Counted from the first letter of the stretch, positions 48,070 through 60,423 are shown. The stretch: 64,000 nucleotides of DNA from Epiperipatus broadwayi (GCA_028023455.1 JAQFVV010013336.1:1-64000), one strand, 5' to 3'. Notes: a model not told the origin generated them from the sequence alone. Made by a program: numbers and translations.

Positions 48070-48086
48070 TTTATTTTATATTTATT

Positions 48087-48343
48087 AAAACAGGCAAAAC
48101 TCTCCATACAGTAGTGCCACTCAGTGCAAGCTAGAATAATCAATGGATGCCAGAAGGCTTGTGCATAAAATCCCCATCTAGTGCCTACTCATCCAATATC
48201 CCCAGACTAGTTTCTGGCTTGTGGCTTTCATCAGTGAGGAGATTTGGATCTGAGAGCACTGCACTACTGTATGGAGAGTTTTGCCTGTTTTAATAACAGT
48301 TATGAGCAAGCATAAGAAACGGTGGTCATGTGATGTTTAGTAG
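48087..48343 (+). mobile_element. Hairpin retroposon family A, copy A9
   Basis: It starts AAAACAGGCAAAACTCTCCA. It carries AATATCCCCAGACTAGTTTC and GCTTTCATCAGTGAGGAG, returns through CTGTATGGAGAGTTTTGCCT, and ends in the tail GGTCATGTGATGTTTAGTAG. The flanking duplication is 17 bp and exact: TTTATTTTATATTTATT at 48070-48086 and 48344-48360. The target lies in the end of a B/E repeat. Confidence 0.92.
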
Positions 48344-48360
48344 TTTATTTTATATTTATT

Positions 48361-48969
48361 GATATGATTTCAAAAGAATATGTGGTTGTGTGGAGATTAT
48401 TTAATACATTTATAAAAAAACATTACAATAACCTGGATATAACATCATTGATATATGTTAGTTAAATAAAGTTATCATGATTGCTTTTAGATGCGAATCA
48501 ATTATATATGTAATATTGATTTTTTTGAAGATTTTTAAGAATATCCTGTTATAATGATAATTGCATGCTAAATTCATGTATTGATCATTCAGAAGTATGA
48601 CACGCTGACCACAGTTATGGATTATGACTCATAAATATATCAGTTAGGTAGCAATTACTTAGTTATCATTTTTCAAACATGATGGATGATTTGGATTATT
48701 TAATTAAGATGAACAATTGTGAACCGGCAATCCATATTTACTAAATTCATGTAGAATGATCTTTCATTGTTTTATTTAAGTAATAACAAAAGAAATGAAT
48801 ATCCAGCCATTATGACCATGGTATTTCAATTCATGTTTTAGATATTTGTATAATGTGAATGTCTGAATTCATAAGTTTTAAATATTCCACATATGGAATT
48901 CATTATATTTATATATTTGATAATATATATACATAAAACATTGCACCATTTACATGCACATGAGGATAC
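48361..48969. other. AT-rich intronic sequence, nothing recognised
   Basis: No supported gene or element. Confidence 0.5.
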
Positions 48970-49190
48970 AAAAAAATCAAGTCAGATGTCACATGACCTA
49001 ATTTATCAAGCTTGCATTACAAATGTTATATACAGAACTCGCAAATAAGCTCTTAACAAGCTTTGCCAAATATCCCCAATCCCAAACCAGTTTCTCCTAC
49101 TGGCTTCCTCAGTGAGGTGCTAGAATATTCAAGCATTAGATGTTAAGAGTTTATTTGCAAGCTCTATATATAACATTTATCCTTAAATTT
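48970..49190 (-). mobile_element. Hairpin element family F2, inverted copy
   Basis: Its left end, AAGTCAGATGTCACATGACC and AATTTATCAAGCTTG, is the reverse of the tail at 63775-63969. Arms containing GCAAATAAGCTCTTAACAAG and TGTTAAGAGTTTATTTGCAA flank a centre with CCCCAATCCCAAACCAGTTT and TTCCTCAGTGAGG, which resembles the family A core. No clear duplication was seen. Confidence 0.7.
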
Positions 49191-50217
49191 TATATAATAT
49201 AAAAATTTCTCAAGAAAGTAAAGTTTTTTGGTTTTTTTTTTTTAATAAAAAATTGCATTGAAATTCTGGACAAATTTCAATAAAGCCAAAACTGCTCTAA
49301 CTTTTGTCTAATCCTTGATGATGAAGAATGATCGGTTTAATTTCTAGTTTTTTTATTGTGATAGTATGGAGGGATTTTTTTTTAAAAAAGACAATTTATT
49401 CATTGTCTGCATAAAGATTTCTTTAAAAAAAACTACAGTTTTCAGATAAATGACTGATTTAAAAAAAAAAAGATCATTAGAAATGATCCAAATAAAAAAT
49501 TATTATATTAATCAAAATAATGCCTAATACAATATATATCTTAATCATTATGGATTGTCTTGAATGACATTTCACATCCGTAATTGGATTTGTAGATATG
49601 TGGCCAGATATCTCATGTCAGATGCTCCACCAGGCCTTACTTAATTAAAAAAGATGATTCGATATAATCCCATACATTATGAATTAAACAACAAATCTTC
49701 AAACACTCTTTTACAATATTTACAGTTAATAAATAGCACAAAGGTTTAGAATTAACAAATCTATTGATATATGAAAAATCAGCAGCTCTCAAAACTATCA
49801 AAGAAATAAGAATTTTTTTTAATACCAGTGATAATATAATTAGCCAAGGAAAATCAAGGGGCTATAGAATCCTAAAATGTCTTTAACAATGGTGATTATA
49901 GTCTTCGCTTTAATATTAATATAACGTCAATAACAATGGTAATTATAGTCTTCGCTTTAATATTAATATAAGTCAATATAAATTAATACATTGTGTGTTT
50001 ACTGAAACATTTTGACCAATAATGTCACTAAATTCACGAGTTGAATTTTACGATGGAACGCATAGATTTAGATGATACTGAAAAAAAAATTACTGAAGAA
50101 TGGAATTTTCTCACTGATATCTTCTGCCAGCTCATAATTTTCTATTGAGACAATAGACCAACATCATTCTGAAAAACTTCACTAGTAATTATGATATTAA
50201 CTGAAAGGAGACTCTTT
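49191..50217. other. AT-rich intronic sequence with one local duplication
   Basis: A segment of about 45 bp with AATTATAGTCTTCGCTTTAA is nearly repeated in tandem at about 49888-49935 and 49936-49980. No gene. Confidence 0.5.
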
Positions 50218-50225
50218 GATTCCTC

Positions 50226-53200
50226 TTGGAGTCCTTAAAGGAACCGAAGCAGGGCAAATTCCTAATGTCCACTCCATACGTTCTTGTCGTTGCAGCTGTT
50301 ATTACTATGTGATTATTCATATAGTATACGAACATGGATGGGCTGCTCACCAACACACATTAGCCAGCGTGGTGAGTTTATTGGCTTTTTACCTCTGAGT
50401 TTAAGATCAAGAAACACCATGGTCTTTCTTCTCAGTGCCTGATAAGGCAGAATGAATGTTTGTGTAAATGATAAATATTTTTCAAATACATATATACAAT
50501 TATGACAGACAAAAATAAAGCATGGCCCTTATTCCCAGGAGGCTGTAAAGTCACCAACCAAGGCAGCGGTTGGTGGCCGAAGGCGGAGGGTGCTAAGAAT
50601 CCCCTGATTGCGGACCCAGGCTGCCATTTGATGACGATTTTTTATTTAGGTACTTACAACTGCAGATCACTTTCAAGTGAAGGAAGATTGCAAGAATTAG
50701 AAGAAGAACTGTCTTATATTAAATGGGACATTATTGGACTTTGTGAAGTTAGAAGAAAAGGTGAAGAGACAATTGATTTAAAAAGTGGACATATACTCTA
50801 TTATAAAGGCACAAATATTGGAAATACAAGTGGAGTAGGATTCATTATAAATAAAAAGTGGAAGAACAATATTGTGGAGATTGATGGTGTATCGGACAGA
50901 GTGGCAAGATTAGTTATACAACTTAATAGCAGATACCAAATGCAGATAATTCAGGTTTATGCCCCAACAAGTTCTCATAGTGATGAAGTAGTAGAAGATT
51001 TTTATATGGATGTACAAAAGCTTTTGATCAGAGTAAACAACATTTTAAAATTGTTATGGGAGACTTTAATGCTAGAATTGGTAAACAAATGAAAGATGAA
51101 AGTGCTGTAGGTAATTTTGGTTATGGTAATAGAAATGAGAGAGGACATAGACTTGTGGAGTTTGCAGAAAAAGAAAAACTTTATACTATGAATTCTTTTT
51201 TTGAGAAAAATGTTAAAAGGAAATGGACATGGAAGCATCCAAATGAAGGTACAGCAGAATTGGATTATATTTTGACTAACAGGAAATACATATTTCAAGA
51301 TTGTAATGTTCTTAATAAATTGAACACAGGAAGTGATCATCGATTAGTAAGGGGTGTAAGATCGTGTTAATGTGAAACTAGAGAGGCAAAAATTATTAAA
51401 AAAAACAATATTTACAGTTGATATTCCTAATCTTCAGAAACATTCTAATGAATTTAAATTAGAACTTACAAATCGGTTTCAAGTATTAGTAGATTTTGAA
51501 CATGATTCAGATTTGAATGAAATTAATATGAAAATAACTGATACACTTTTAAAAACTGCAACAAAAATAGCTGGCAGAAAAAAGCAGCAAGTGACCAATA
51601 AAATTTCTACTGAGACTAGAGAATTTATGAAGAAAAGAAGGAATATGAAGATATACAAAATTGATGCATTAAAAAGAATTGAATATCTCGAATTTTGTAA
51701 AATGGTGCGGAAAAGAGTTGAAAATGATATAAGAAAGTATAACTGTGAACTAGCAAGGAAATCTGTAGAAGAAAATAAAAGTCTTAAGAATGTAAAACAA
51801 CATATTGGTATTGGTAGAAAATTTATATCTGCAATAAAAAAAAAGAGGGAATTGTTACTAAAAAGAGAGATGACATCATGAAATTGGTAGAAGATTTTTA
51901 TCAAGAATTATATAGTAATAAAGAACAAGTACCTCCTATATCTATTACATCTTCCGAATTGCCCAGAATTTTAAATGAAGAAGTGAGATATGCAATTAAA
52001 TGTATGAAGAAAGGAAAGGCTCCAGGTAATGATGGAATTACAATTGATATATTAAAAGAAGCAGGTGAAGAAATAGAATTTTTTTTAGCAAAATTATATA
52101 AACAAATGTCTAAATGATAAAGATGTACCGGATGATTGGAAGAATGCAGTAATAATATTAATATTTTAAAAAGGTGATAAAGAAGATATTAGAAATTACA
52201 GACCTATCAGCCTTTTATCAGTTTTATATAAAATTTTTACCAAGATAATTACAACTCGTCTACAGAGAACATTGGATTTCCACCAACCAAGAGAACAAGC
52301 TGGATTTAAAAGTGGTTTTAGTACAGTAGATCATATCCAGGTGTTGAGAGAAGTTATAGAAAGGACGAATGAATATGAGTTGTCATTATGTTTTGGATTT
52401 GTAGATTATGAAAAGGCATTTGATTCTATAAACATTTCTTCAGTGATTAAAGCATTGGATCATCAAGGTATAGATCCAGGATATTGTCATATTTTAAAGA
52501 ATATTTATAAAAATGCAACAGCAACAATTAGATTACATAATGATACTGGGAAAGTCAACATTGAGAAAGGTGTAAGACAAGGTGACTCCACATCTCCAAA
52601 ACTTTTTACAGCAGTGCTGCAAGAAGTATTTTGTGGATTAAAATGGGAAACTAAAGGAGTGAAAGTAAATGGAGATTATTTAAGTCATTTAGATTTCGCA
52701 GATGATGTAGTTGTTTTTGCAAATAATGCTTCAGAGCTGCAGGATATGTTGCAGGAATTATCAGATAAAAGTAGGAAAATAGAACTAAAGATAAATGTTA
52801 AAAAGATTAAAGTAATGTTTAATCGATTTGCTCAAAATATGAAAATAAAGATTGATTATGATGAATTAGAAGAAGTTAACAGTTACAAATACCTTGGTCA
52901 GATTATTAATACAGATGGAAAGATAATGGAAGAAATTAATTATAGAATTAAACTTGGTTGGAGTGCTTTTGGTAGAAATAATTTGATACTAAAAGGAAAT
53001 ATGCCTATGTGTTTGAAAAGGAAGGTTTTTAACAAATGTGTTTTACCAGTTCTTACTTATAGATCTGAGACTTGGACACTTAATAGAAGAGCAATACAGA
53101 GACTTCAGACCACTCAAAGAAGTATGGAGATATGCATGTTGGGAGTAACAAGAAGAGATCTAAAACGCAATGTATAGGTAAGAGAACAAACAGGTGTTAC

Positions 53201-53468
53201 TGACCTCATTGAAAAAAATTAAAAGATTGGAGTTGGGCTGGACATATTGCTAGAAGAGATGATAATAGATGGACAATTGAAATTTTAAACTGGATTCCAA
53301 GAGATTGTAAAAGACCCAGAAAGAGACCACATGTGAGATGGATGGATGAAATAAGAAAGTGTGCATGGGTGATGTGGAGAAGAGAAGCTAAAGATCGGAA
53401 AAGATGGATTAAACTTGGAGAGACCTTCATCCTGCAGTGGATTGATAATGGTTGATGATGATGATGAT
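50226..53468 (+). mobile_element. RTE-like LINE, apparently full length (3.24 kb)
   Basis: An 8-bp duplication, GATTCCTC, flanks it (50218-50225 and 53469-53476). It has a 5' leader of about 275 bp, a broken ORF (50502-53440) and a (GAT)n tail (about 53455-53468). The order is an APE endonuclease then a reverse transcriptase, and the length of about 3.2 kb is usual for RTE-type LINEs. The shared 5' leader in the copy starting near 60945 (CATTAGCCAG, GCAGCTGTT) supports the left border. It is inserted in sense opposite to the host gene, about 0.9 kb from exon 54365-54481. Confidence 0.88.
50502..53440 (+). pseudogene. APE endonuclease-reverse transcriptase polyprotein, frameshifted
   Basis: Endonuclease region (50502-51370): TYNCRSLSSEGRLQELEEEL, IIGLCEVRRKGEETID, IIQVYAPTSSHSDEVV, MGDFNARIG and ELDYILTN...GSDHRLV supply the expected Asn, Glu, Tyr, Asp-Asn and Ser-Asp-His motifs. 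A basic linker follows (51372-51881). Polymerase: KKGKAPGNDGI (about 52009), NYRPISLLSVLYKIF (about 52195), FVDYEKAFDSI (motif A, about 52397), KGVRQGDSTSPKLF (motif B), DFADDVVVFANN (motif C, about 52691) and YKYLGQIINTDGK. The C-terminal region has LTYRSETWTLNRRAIQ. Frame breaks at about 51045, 51370, 51880 and 52115, plus a stop near 52168, prevent a single product; catalytic motifs are otherwise kept. The protein would copy LINE RNA into DNA at a nicked target. Confidence 0.88.
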
Positions 53469-53476
53469 GATTCCTC

Positions 53477-53815
53477 AACCAAAAATAAATAAAGATCCTT
53501 AGTATTATTACAGCCATCCACAAGATTCATATAAAGGATAATGAGTGCCATTAACAATGAAAATCCTTGAGCGATATTTTTGTATCTTAAACATTGACAA
53601 GACCCTGGGATAGTACATAATTGAAGAAAATCTACTTTGAAGTTAACATTTATATAACTACCCAGAATAAGAATCTCAGGGATCAGCTTGGAATTTGATT
53701 TTCTAAAATTTATACATTCACATAATCGTGTGCTAATTTTATACATTCACATAATCATGTGCTCCTTCAAATTTGAATTTTCTTATAAAGAAAATTTAAT
53801 AAGTAGTTAATCCAT
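53477..53815. other. Intronic sequence, nothing recognised
   Basis: A small direct repeat (TTATACATTCACATAATC) occurs at about 53711-53728 and 53736-53753. No gene. Confidence 0.5.
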
Positions 53816-54348
53816 TGCATAATCAATAATTTCATGCAGATACACCCAATTTGAATACTTCTAGAAGATTTTTTTCCAATATTCTACTCTCTATACATCT
53901 CAGCAATAAACCAAAAAGATTTTAACACTCCCATTTCACTTTCCAAAAACTGATCATTGCCGGTCAAAAATGAGGATGTTAGTTTTTAAGAGTAGATCAC
54001 ATGTACTAGCGTGACTTAGTATGTTACAATACTGCGAATATACATATTAAAAAAATTATTTCTTAGGCGAGTTTAAAAACAATGCATAATCAATAATTTC
54101 ATGCAGATACACCCAATTTGAATACTTCTAGAAGATTTTTTTCCAATATTCTACTCTCTATACATCTCAGCAATAAACCAAAAAGATTTTAACACTCCCA
54201 TTTCACTTTCCAAAAACTGATCATTGCCGGTCAAAAATGAGGATGTTAGTTTTTAAGAGTAGATCACATGTACTAGCGTGACTTAGTATGTTACAATACT
54301 GCGAATATACATATTAAAAAAATTATTTCTTAGGCGAGTTTAAAAACA
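53816..54348. repeat. Perfect 267-bp tandem duplication next to a splice donor
   Basis: Positions 53816-54082 are repeated at 54083-54348 with no difference that I can see by eye (anchors: TGCATAATCAATAATTTCAT, CATTGCCGGTCAAAAATGAG, TTCTTAGGCGAGTTTAAAAA). The second copy ends 17 bp from the exon at 54365-54481. It is a recent duplication, a polymorphism, or an assembly artefact. Confidence 0.92.
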
Positions 54349-54364
54349 TATTTCATAACTATAC

Positions 54365-54481
54365 CTCTTTCCGAAGGTCTGCTAATCTACGGTCCATGCT
54401 TGAACGGCTATTAGCTTCATCTTGTAGATCTGAACGAATACTTTCCAATTCATCTTGATGCTCAGCCTTCAAAAGGGTTAA
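54365..54481 (-). CDS. CCDC102A: CCDC102-type coiled-coil protein, internal exon (39 codons)
   Basis: 117 nt, 39 codons, beginning [20 protein letters not shown] and ending [13 protein letters not shown]. The acceptor TTTGTTTCCTAG ends at 54482 and the donor GTATAG starts at 54364; both borders are phase 0. Joined to the exon at 5628-5837, it gives ADLRKE followed by [13 protein letters not shown], the order I recall for vertebrate CCDC102A just before its AENAAEWG block. Heptad-like spacing of L, I and charged residues fits a continuous coiled coil. No signal peptide or membrane segment is expected in this region. The intron between the two exons is about 48.5 kb. A perfect tandem duplication lies 17 bp inside the intron, so the donor context is recent. 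The earlier (N-terminal) exons are beyond 64000 or unrecognised. Confidence 0.78.
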
Positions 54482-57060
54482 CTAGGAAACAAAACATAAA
54501 CAGTAAGTTATAGTATATTAAACAAATTTAGAAACTCTAACTTAAATATGTACACGTATATATAAATTGCAAGTACAGATTTTCAATTAGCATCTCATTA
54601 ATTTAATATATATGTCTTTTTTTATTTAGTAGTGTTTTTGCATATATATATATGTGTGTGTGTGTGAATTGTATATACTGTAACGGAATAAGTATATGTC
54701 GTTACATCACTTTCAAATAAAAGTGGAAAAAAAATATAAAATCACTCTCAAGTAGAAATATATAATATATATATATAAAGAGAATTTAATAATTTTATTT
54801 CAATTAATATATATAATGCACAGATGGCAAACTAATTATATAATTCTTTAAAGTTTAAAATCTAAAAACAAGATTGTTTTAATATAAAAGAATAAAAAAA
54901 AAAAGCTGTTAATTAGTTATTTTTAATCTTAGAATGGAAATGATTTTCTATATTGACATAATAGCAAACAGGCCCTTGGGCATAAAGTCAGATAAGAGAT
55001 AAATTAAAAAAATACTAGTGATAAAATTTTGAGTTCCCACTCTAAAGAAAGCTGACCAATAACAATGGAAATAAGCACATGGTCCACAGAGAAAAGTCAA
55101 ACCAAAAGCCAAACCAGGTAAGATCGATCCTGGAATTTGCTGATAAGAATTCACAAAGATATAAAAAGAAAACTTTGAAGTTGAGATTTAGATTGTATTG
55201 CTCATGCTAATTGTGTCTTATTTAAATATATTTATAAGTGTATTACAAATCTCCAAAATGTCAGGGTCTGGCAATAAATTACATTTCCCACATTTGCTCC
55301 AGCTGAAGCGGTCTCCAGATTATGATGGTTCCCGGAAATTGGCCAGCAACAGATTTTTCTCCACCTAGAAGAATATGAAATGGAAAGAACTTTGTATTTT
55401 ACCTTGCATCTTGGATCACTAAGATGGACTTCAAAAAACTTACAGCCACAGAAAGTTTGAACTTTAATAAGCTAAGAACTTTTTCAAATACTTTAATAGT
55501 CTAAGAATTTTTCAAATACAGTACTTAAATATAAATGGTACCTAACCCATAAAGTCTCTTATCTGATTAAGTAGAAACTTAAATTACTTGTTATATTTTC
55601 TTTTAATATGTTTGCTAGTATTATCATTTCCATTCTTGTAATTTCTTTTAAATTAATAATTTAAAAATAGGTGTAAATGGCTGCATAGATTCGTAAAATT
55701 ATGTTAGTTTAAGGTGTGTTAATTTTGGGCTAATTGTTTCATAGTTAAATCGGTGCTGGTGGCTAGATGTAGAATGTTTTATATCATTGTAATTTGAGTA
55801 GGTGCATTGGATACTCATTCCTTTGTACCGCATTAGCATACAGGGCATAATACCCACCTAAACGTATGGCCAAATGTGTAGCCATCACGTTTGTCAATAG
55901 TCGTAGAATATTTCCTACACTATTGATTTTCTTTCTGATTGGGACAGAAAGCCGTCAAAGACTGCTATCCCCATTTACAGAGCTTCTCGTATATATATTT
56001 CAAATAATTTCATTCTTGCATCACCAATTGGGCAGTGGATCATTCCTGTCTGTTGGTGAGGTTTATTAATGATCATGGGGGAGATGCTCATTTCTTCCCA
56101 CCATGTTTCATTATTTCTCTAATGATATCATACTACAGATGTAAATTCCTGTTAGCATGATTGTGTTATGCTAATAATCTCATTTTGCATTGGTCACATC
56201 GGTATATCAGTAAGCTAGCATTGGTTTAAATATGAGATTTTAGCCTAAGGTTAAAAGGGATTGGGTTGATTATATGCGTAATCTATGTAGCATATTCACG
56301 CTTAGTAAAATATTAAAATTGTATTAAATCAATTAAATACTTCCACCTGTGCTTACAATTCAAATCAACTATTATATTCACTGGTTAATGTAACTTTCAG
56401 AATTTTCTTTTTTTTAATGTGTGTCCGTAATAATAAAATGTTTTGTTTAATTAAATTTTGGCAGTAACTCATTTTATATATTTTATTATTATTTAAAATT
56501 AAGAATTAGAAATTTGAATATACAGTATGATATTTTAAGCTCAGCTTCTCCCTGAGCTTCGGTTCGATAAAAGAGTAAACCTCTCCTGTGCTTACCTGCC
56601 TACTATATATATTTTCTAGGTTCCAATAGCCTAGTGGCGCCCTGGTATGGCAGAGTAGGTTAGGGAGGTTCCATCGACCATTATAATACATCTAATTTCT
56701 ATCTAGAAAAATTGATAATGACTAATTAAATTCCATTTTGCTTCTATCTCTAATCTATTTAGAGGTTAAAAAGAAACTTTATTACCAAAGAACAAATTAT
56801 ATATCAATTGGCCAGACATAAAATATCTCAATGCAAATTTCATTCTTTAATTAAAAACAAGTATACATTTGTGTATAACATAATCAAAATACAATTAAAT
56901 AATAATTAAAGTCAAATGACGCGATTCGATTAATTCTCTCAACTGGGATTTTTCATTTTATTTATATTACCATCAATACTGTAAATTAATCGGTACATTA
57001 TGCTATTTTCTCATATAAATTATAATAATAAAAATCATATACAACAACAACTATATAAAT
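54482..57060. other. Upstream intron, no supported gene
   Basis: It holds a (TA)n-(TG)n microsatellite at about 54643-54666 and a small hairpin (TGTAACG...CGTTACA, 54679-54706). The block at about 55260-56700 is less AT-biased and unique-looking. Frames at 54948-55154, 55866-56069 and 56506-56691 show no domain. No CCDC102 N-terminal exon was found. Confidence 0.45.
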
Positions 57061-57370
57061 ATTGTAACAGTCCAGTTTTTCACCAGAAGAGGAGGAACAC
57101 ATCTAACTACAGTCAGACCTAGGATCTTTGGGTAGGATGCTGTGATTGACGCGATGAAGTACCTAACCAATGATCATGCCTACCTCCAATGAGCTAGATC
57201 TAGGTTTAGTCATTAAATTCAAGCACAATTTAGGCTAGTTCATCTGTACCTTACCCCTCCTTCAGATTCCATTATGCCTCGGAATTCAAACCCAGGGAGA
57301 ATGTTGCCCTCAGCTCTCTCCGGGGTTGAATTTGTTCCTAGATAGCAACCACTGCATCACTATGTAGATT
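57061..57370. other. Moderate-GC block of unknown nature
   Basis: It starts TGTAACAGTCCAGTTTTTC. It contains an imperfect hairpin, GGAATTCAAACCCAGGGA with TCCGGGGTTGAATTTG, at about 57281-57338. No ORF. It could be the end of an LTR-type element, but no partner was found. Confidence 0.3.
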
Positions 57371-59910
57371 CCAATTGAATGAAGAACTCATCTAACTATA
57401 CTATTATGTTGTGATGTAAAAGAAAGTGTGTGTGCGTGCATGTACATCCGGTTATGAATTGGTGGATGGATGGGTAAATAACTTTGACACACTAGAAACA
57501 ATTTAATAAAGATCAAGTGAACAAGATTTATTTGACTAACACAATAAAAATTTCAATGTCTGTTAACTTGATTAAAAACAAAATTAATATATATGTACAC
57601 GTATGTGTCAAATATGTAACTCTATCATATTGACAAATAAATATATTTATTATCCCTTCACTTTCCATGATAGATATACATACTGAATCACTAAAGATAT
57701 TTACAAAATTAAAAAAATATAACAAAAGAAAAAACATTAGTTCATCATTATAATGAACATGAAGCTATCTGACTATTTACAATATTATTTACAAGTGTAT
57801 GCGTTAGCTTTGTAGTTCATCTCCAATTGTAGAGATTCCGTTCACTTTGCAGGACCCCCCTTGACTATGTACAACTTTCCTATAATATATAGAAGAAAAT
57901 ATTCACTCAAGAATATTGGTCAGTCATACCGGATAAACAAATATAAACATCGTTAATCAACTACAAAAAAAAAAAAGTAAACAAACTGTCCTGTAGCAAA
58001 TGTATAGATGGTCTTAATATGGAACAATATCAAGTAAAATCTTAACTCATTCCATATTGTTTTAAAGATGACGATACCTAGCGTCAAGTCAATACGGAGG
58101 GGGAGCTAACCTAAATTTTATTCAATAATAAAAAAAATGTTTGACTTAACAACCTTCTTTCCCTGTGCTTTCTCGACTCTAGCTACAGTGGACTCTTCCA
58201 AGGGTAGATATTTCGGTTCCCAGATATGGAAGAGAAATAAAAACAAAATTCTACAAAAGTATATAAAACAAAATACATGGCAATTTAAAACTTTCCCCGA
58301 ATTATTCATAATAGAGATTGTGGATTTGGCAAGTACTGTCCCTCACAGATACACTTCATAGCTGTTCCGGTCCTCTTTCCTTGGCAAGTCACGCATTGCT
58401 TACAGAAAATCTTTGGCAAATTGCTTGTAATGACACTGTTTCTTCATGTTATTTCATTCTGTATCCATTCTGAGGTTTGAGATGGGCATTTGATGTTTAA
58501 GCAGGCATTGTATGTGGATGAACATTATATCATCGCATCTACTAGGGTCAGGGTGAACAACAAAATTACCGAAGTACACCATTTTGCAGTTCATAAAATA
58601 TTTAACTTTTCTTGATTCACTGCTTAACGTTTAATAAGTTTTATAAGAAATGAATTATTTCATTCTTTATATATATATACTGATAATCTATTTCTTGATT
58701 TTTATTCCCATTTGAATAATCGCATAGTCCTCTTATTTTAAATATCGGATAACTCAGCTTGACTAATTTTATTCAATTGTGTGTATCTATAAATTTATAT
58801 TTTAGATGAGTTTAATTTGGTCAATAATGCACTATGAATGAAGGCTGCTTCCAATCAGATTGTAAGCTACCCTTACAATATATATATATATGATAAACAA
58901 AACATTATAAATTTCTTAACTTGCTCATAGCTTGCATTTTATGATCACTAGATGGAGGTTTCCACTCACACTTTTTTACATAAACACAAACATAATCAAT
59001 ATTTCTTCAAATTAACAATTTGAAAGAGATATTAATTCTACTCTCGACGTTTATAAACAAACTATATGTTATTACTCCATCTAGTGACCATATATATATA
59101 TACATATAATTATTCATAAAAAGTTATATTGGATCTCTATATTGCTATTGTTGTTATTTTACTTGCTACAGTTCTATCTGCAATAATTGATTAAAGTTAA
59201 AATAGTGATTAACATTTGAAAAGGATATGAAACCATGCGCCAAGAAAGGCTTTTTATGTATAATTATTATTAATATACATATATTTATATAGTTGTTATT
59301 TACAATTTTTATTAATTATATTTACATTATGTAGCTGAGAACTGATGTGAAATCTTTAATTCTGGATTTACCATTCCACTAAAACTGCCCCTAGCATAAC
59401 TGGTTATTAAAATTATAAAATACAAAGCGTTAACTTATTCTCTATTTAGGAAGAAATAGAACTAAAATTCTTTTAGATATTATATGATTGCACATTATGC
59501 CAGGTATCTTAATTCCAGGTTCTTCCTCTTACACTTTCAAAAACTAACAAAATTTTAATCATATAAGGCAAATATTAAGTGTCTTATTTACAAGTATAAA
59601 AGACATTAAATACACATTTATGAAGAGTTTAATAATTAAAATTCTTACCTACACAGAAATATATATCTACTTTTTCTGAATTTGTTCTTGGATAAGAGTT
59701 GCACAATTAATAAATGTGTGCATGGTAGCTATTATTCTTTCAAGTAGGATAAGTTATCGATGTCTTACTTAGTTTTTGAATTGTGAATAAGAATATTGAA
59801 AGTGGATGAAGAAGAGGTTTCTGTAAAACAAATGACTTTACTATTGAACTCTTGTGCACCAGTGTTTATTTTTCAAAAACAGGCATTTATGTAATATCCA
59901 AAAGAATCTA
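57371..59910. other. Intronic sequence with one cysteine-rich scrap
   Basis: At 58306-58440 on the minus strand, FCKQCVTCQGKRTGT and MKCICEG form a short Cys-rich frame ending in TGA. It faintly resembles the zinc-binding C-terminus of piggyBac-like transposases but is too short to call. At 58944-59092, TGATCACTAGATGGAG and CTCCATCTAGTGACCA form distant inverted copies. Confidence 0.35.
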
Positions 59911-59924
59911 AGTTTCATCTTAAA

Positions 59925-60423
59925 TTACAATATAATATTTCGGCAATTGCTAAAACAGAGAATCTTTAATAAATAAAACCACTATTGCCAAGCACTTTCA
60001 ACTCCTAAGAGTCCTTATCAAGGTAGTATAAAAAATCCTATTTTTCTCCTAGGTGATAAATTCAACATTTCATTGCATTTTTCTTCGCAAATATATCGCT
60101 TCTTTAAACTTCCAATCACGTTCCATTGTAAATAAATATAATACTTCTGTTAATACAACTTATAAAGTACAATGTAACAATTAGGCAATTGCTAAAACAG
60201 AGATTTTTAATAAATAAAACCACTATTGACAAACGGTTTCAACTCCTATGAGTCCTTATCAAGGCAGTATAAAACGTTGAATTTATCGCTCAGGAGAAAA
60301 ATAGGATTTTTTATATTGCCTTGATAAGGACTCGTAGGAGTTGAAAGCGCTTGGCAATACTGATTTTATTTATTAAAGATTCTCTGTTTTAGCAATTGCC
60401 GAATTGTTATATTGTAATTTATT
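59925..60423. mobile_element. Long-arm hairpin retroposon (family G)
   Basis: TTACAATATAATATTTCGGC and AATTGCTAAAACAGAGAATC at the left mirror GATTCTCTGTTTTAGCAATT and the right end near 60417. Inner blocks GAGTCCTTATCAAGG and CCTTGATAAGGACTC pair. A third partial arm starts at about 60183, so the element contains an internal duplication. Flanks AGTTTCATCTTAAA (59911-59924) and AGCTTCATCTTAAA (60424-60437) are a 14-bp duplication with one difference. Confidence 0.88.

Noticed and set aside
12555-48343. Family A as ordinary DNA-transposon MITEs
   Set aside because: Duplications vary from 11 to 17 bp, the 3' end extends about 60 bp beyond the paired region, and an arm-less copy (14474-14569) still has a perfect duplication.
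5838-54364. Additional CCDC102 exons within the intron
   Set aside because: The flanking exons are both phase 0 and join to the expected uninterrupted protein order. No charged coiled-coil frame with splice sites was found between them on the minus strand.
54948-55154. 68-codon hydrophobic frame on the minus strand
   Set aside because: It superficially looks like membrane segments, but no family is recognised and no splice or start context supports a gene.
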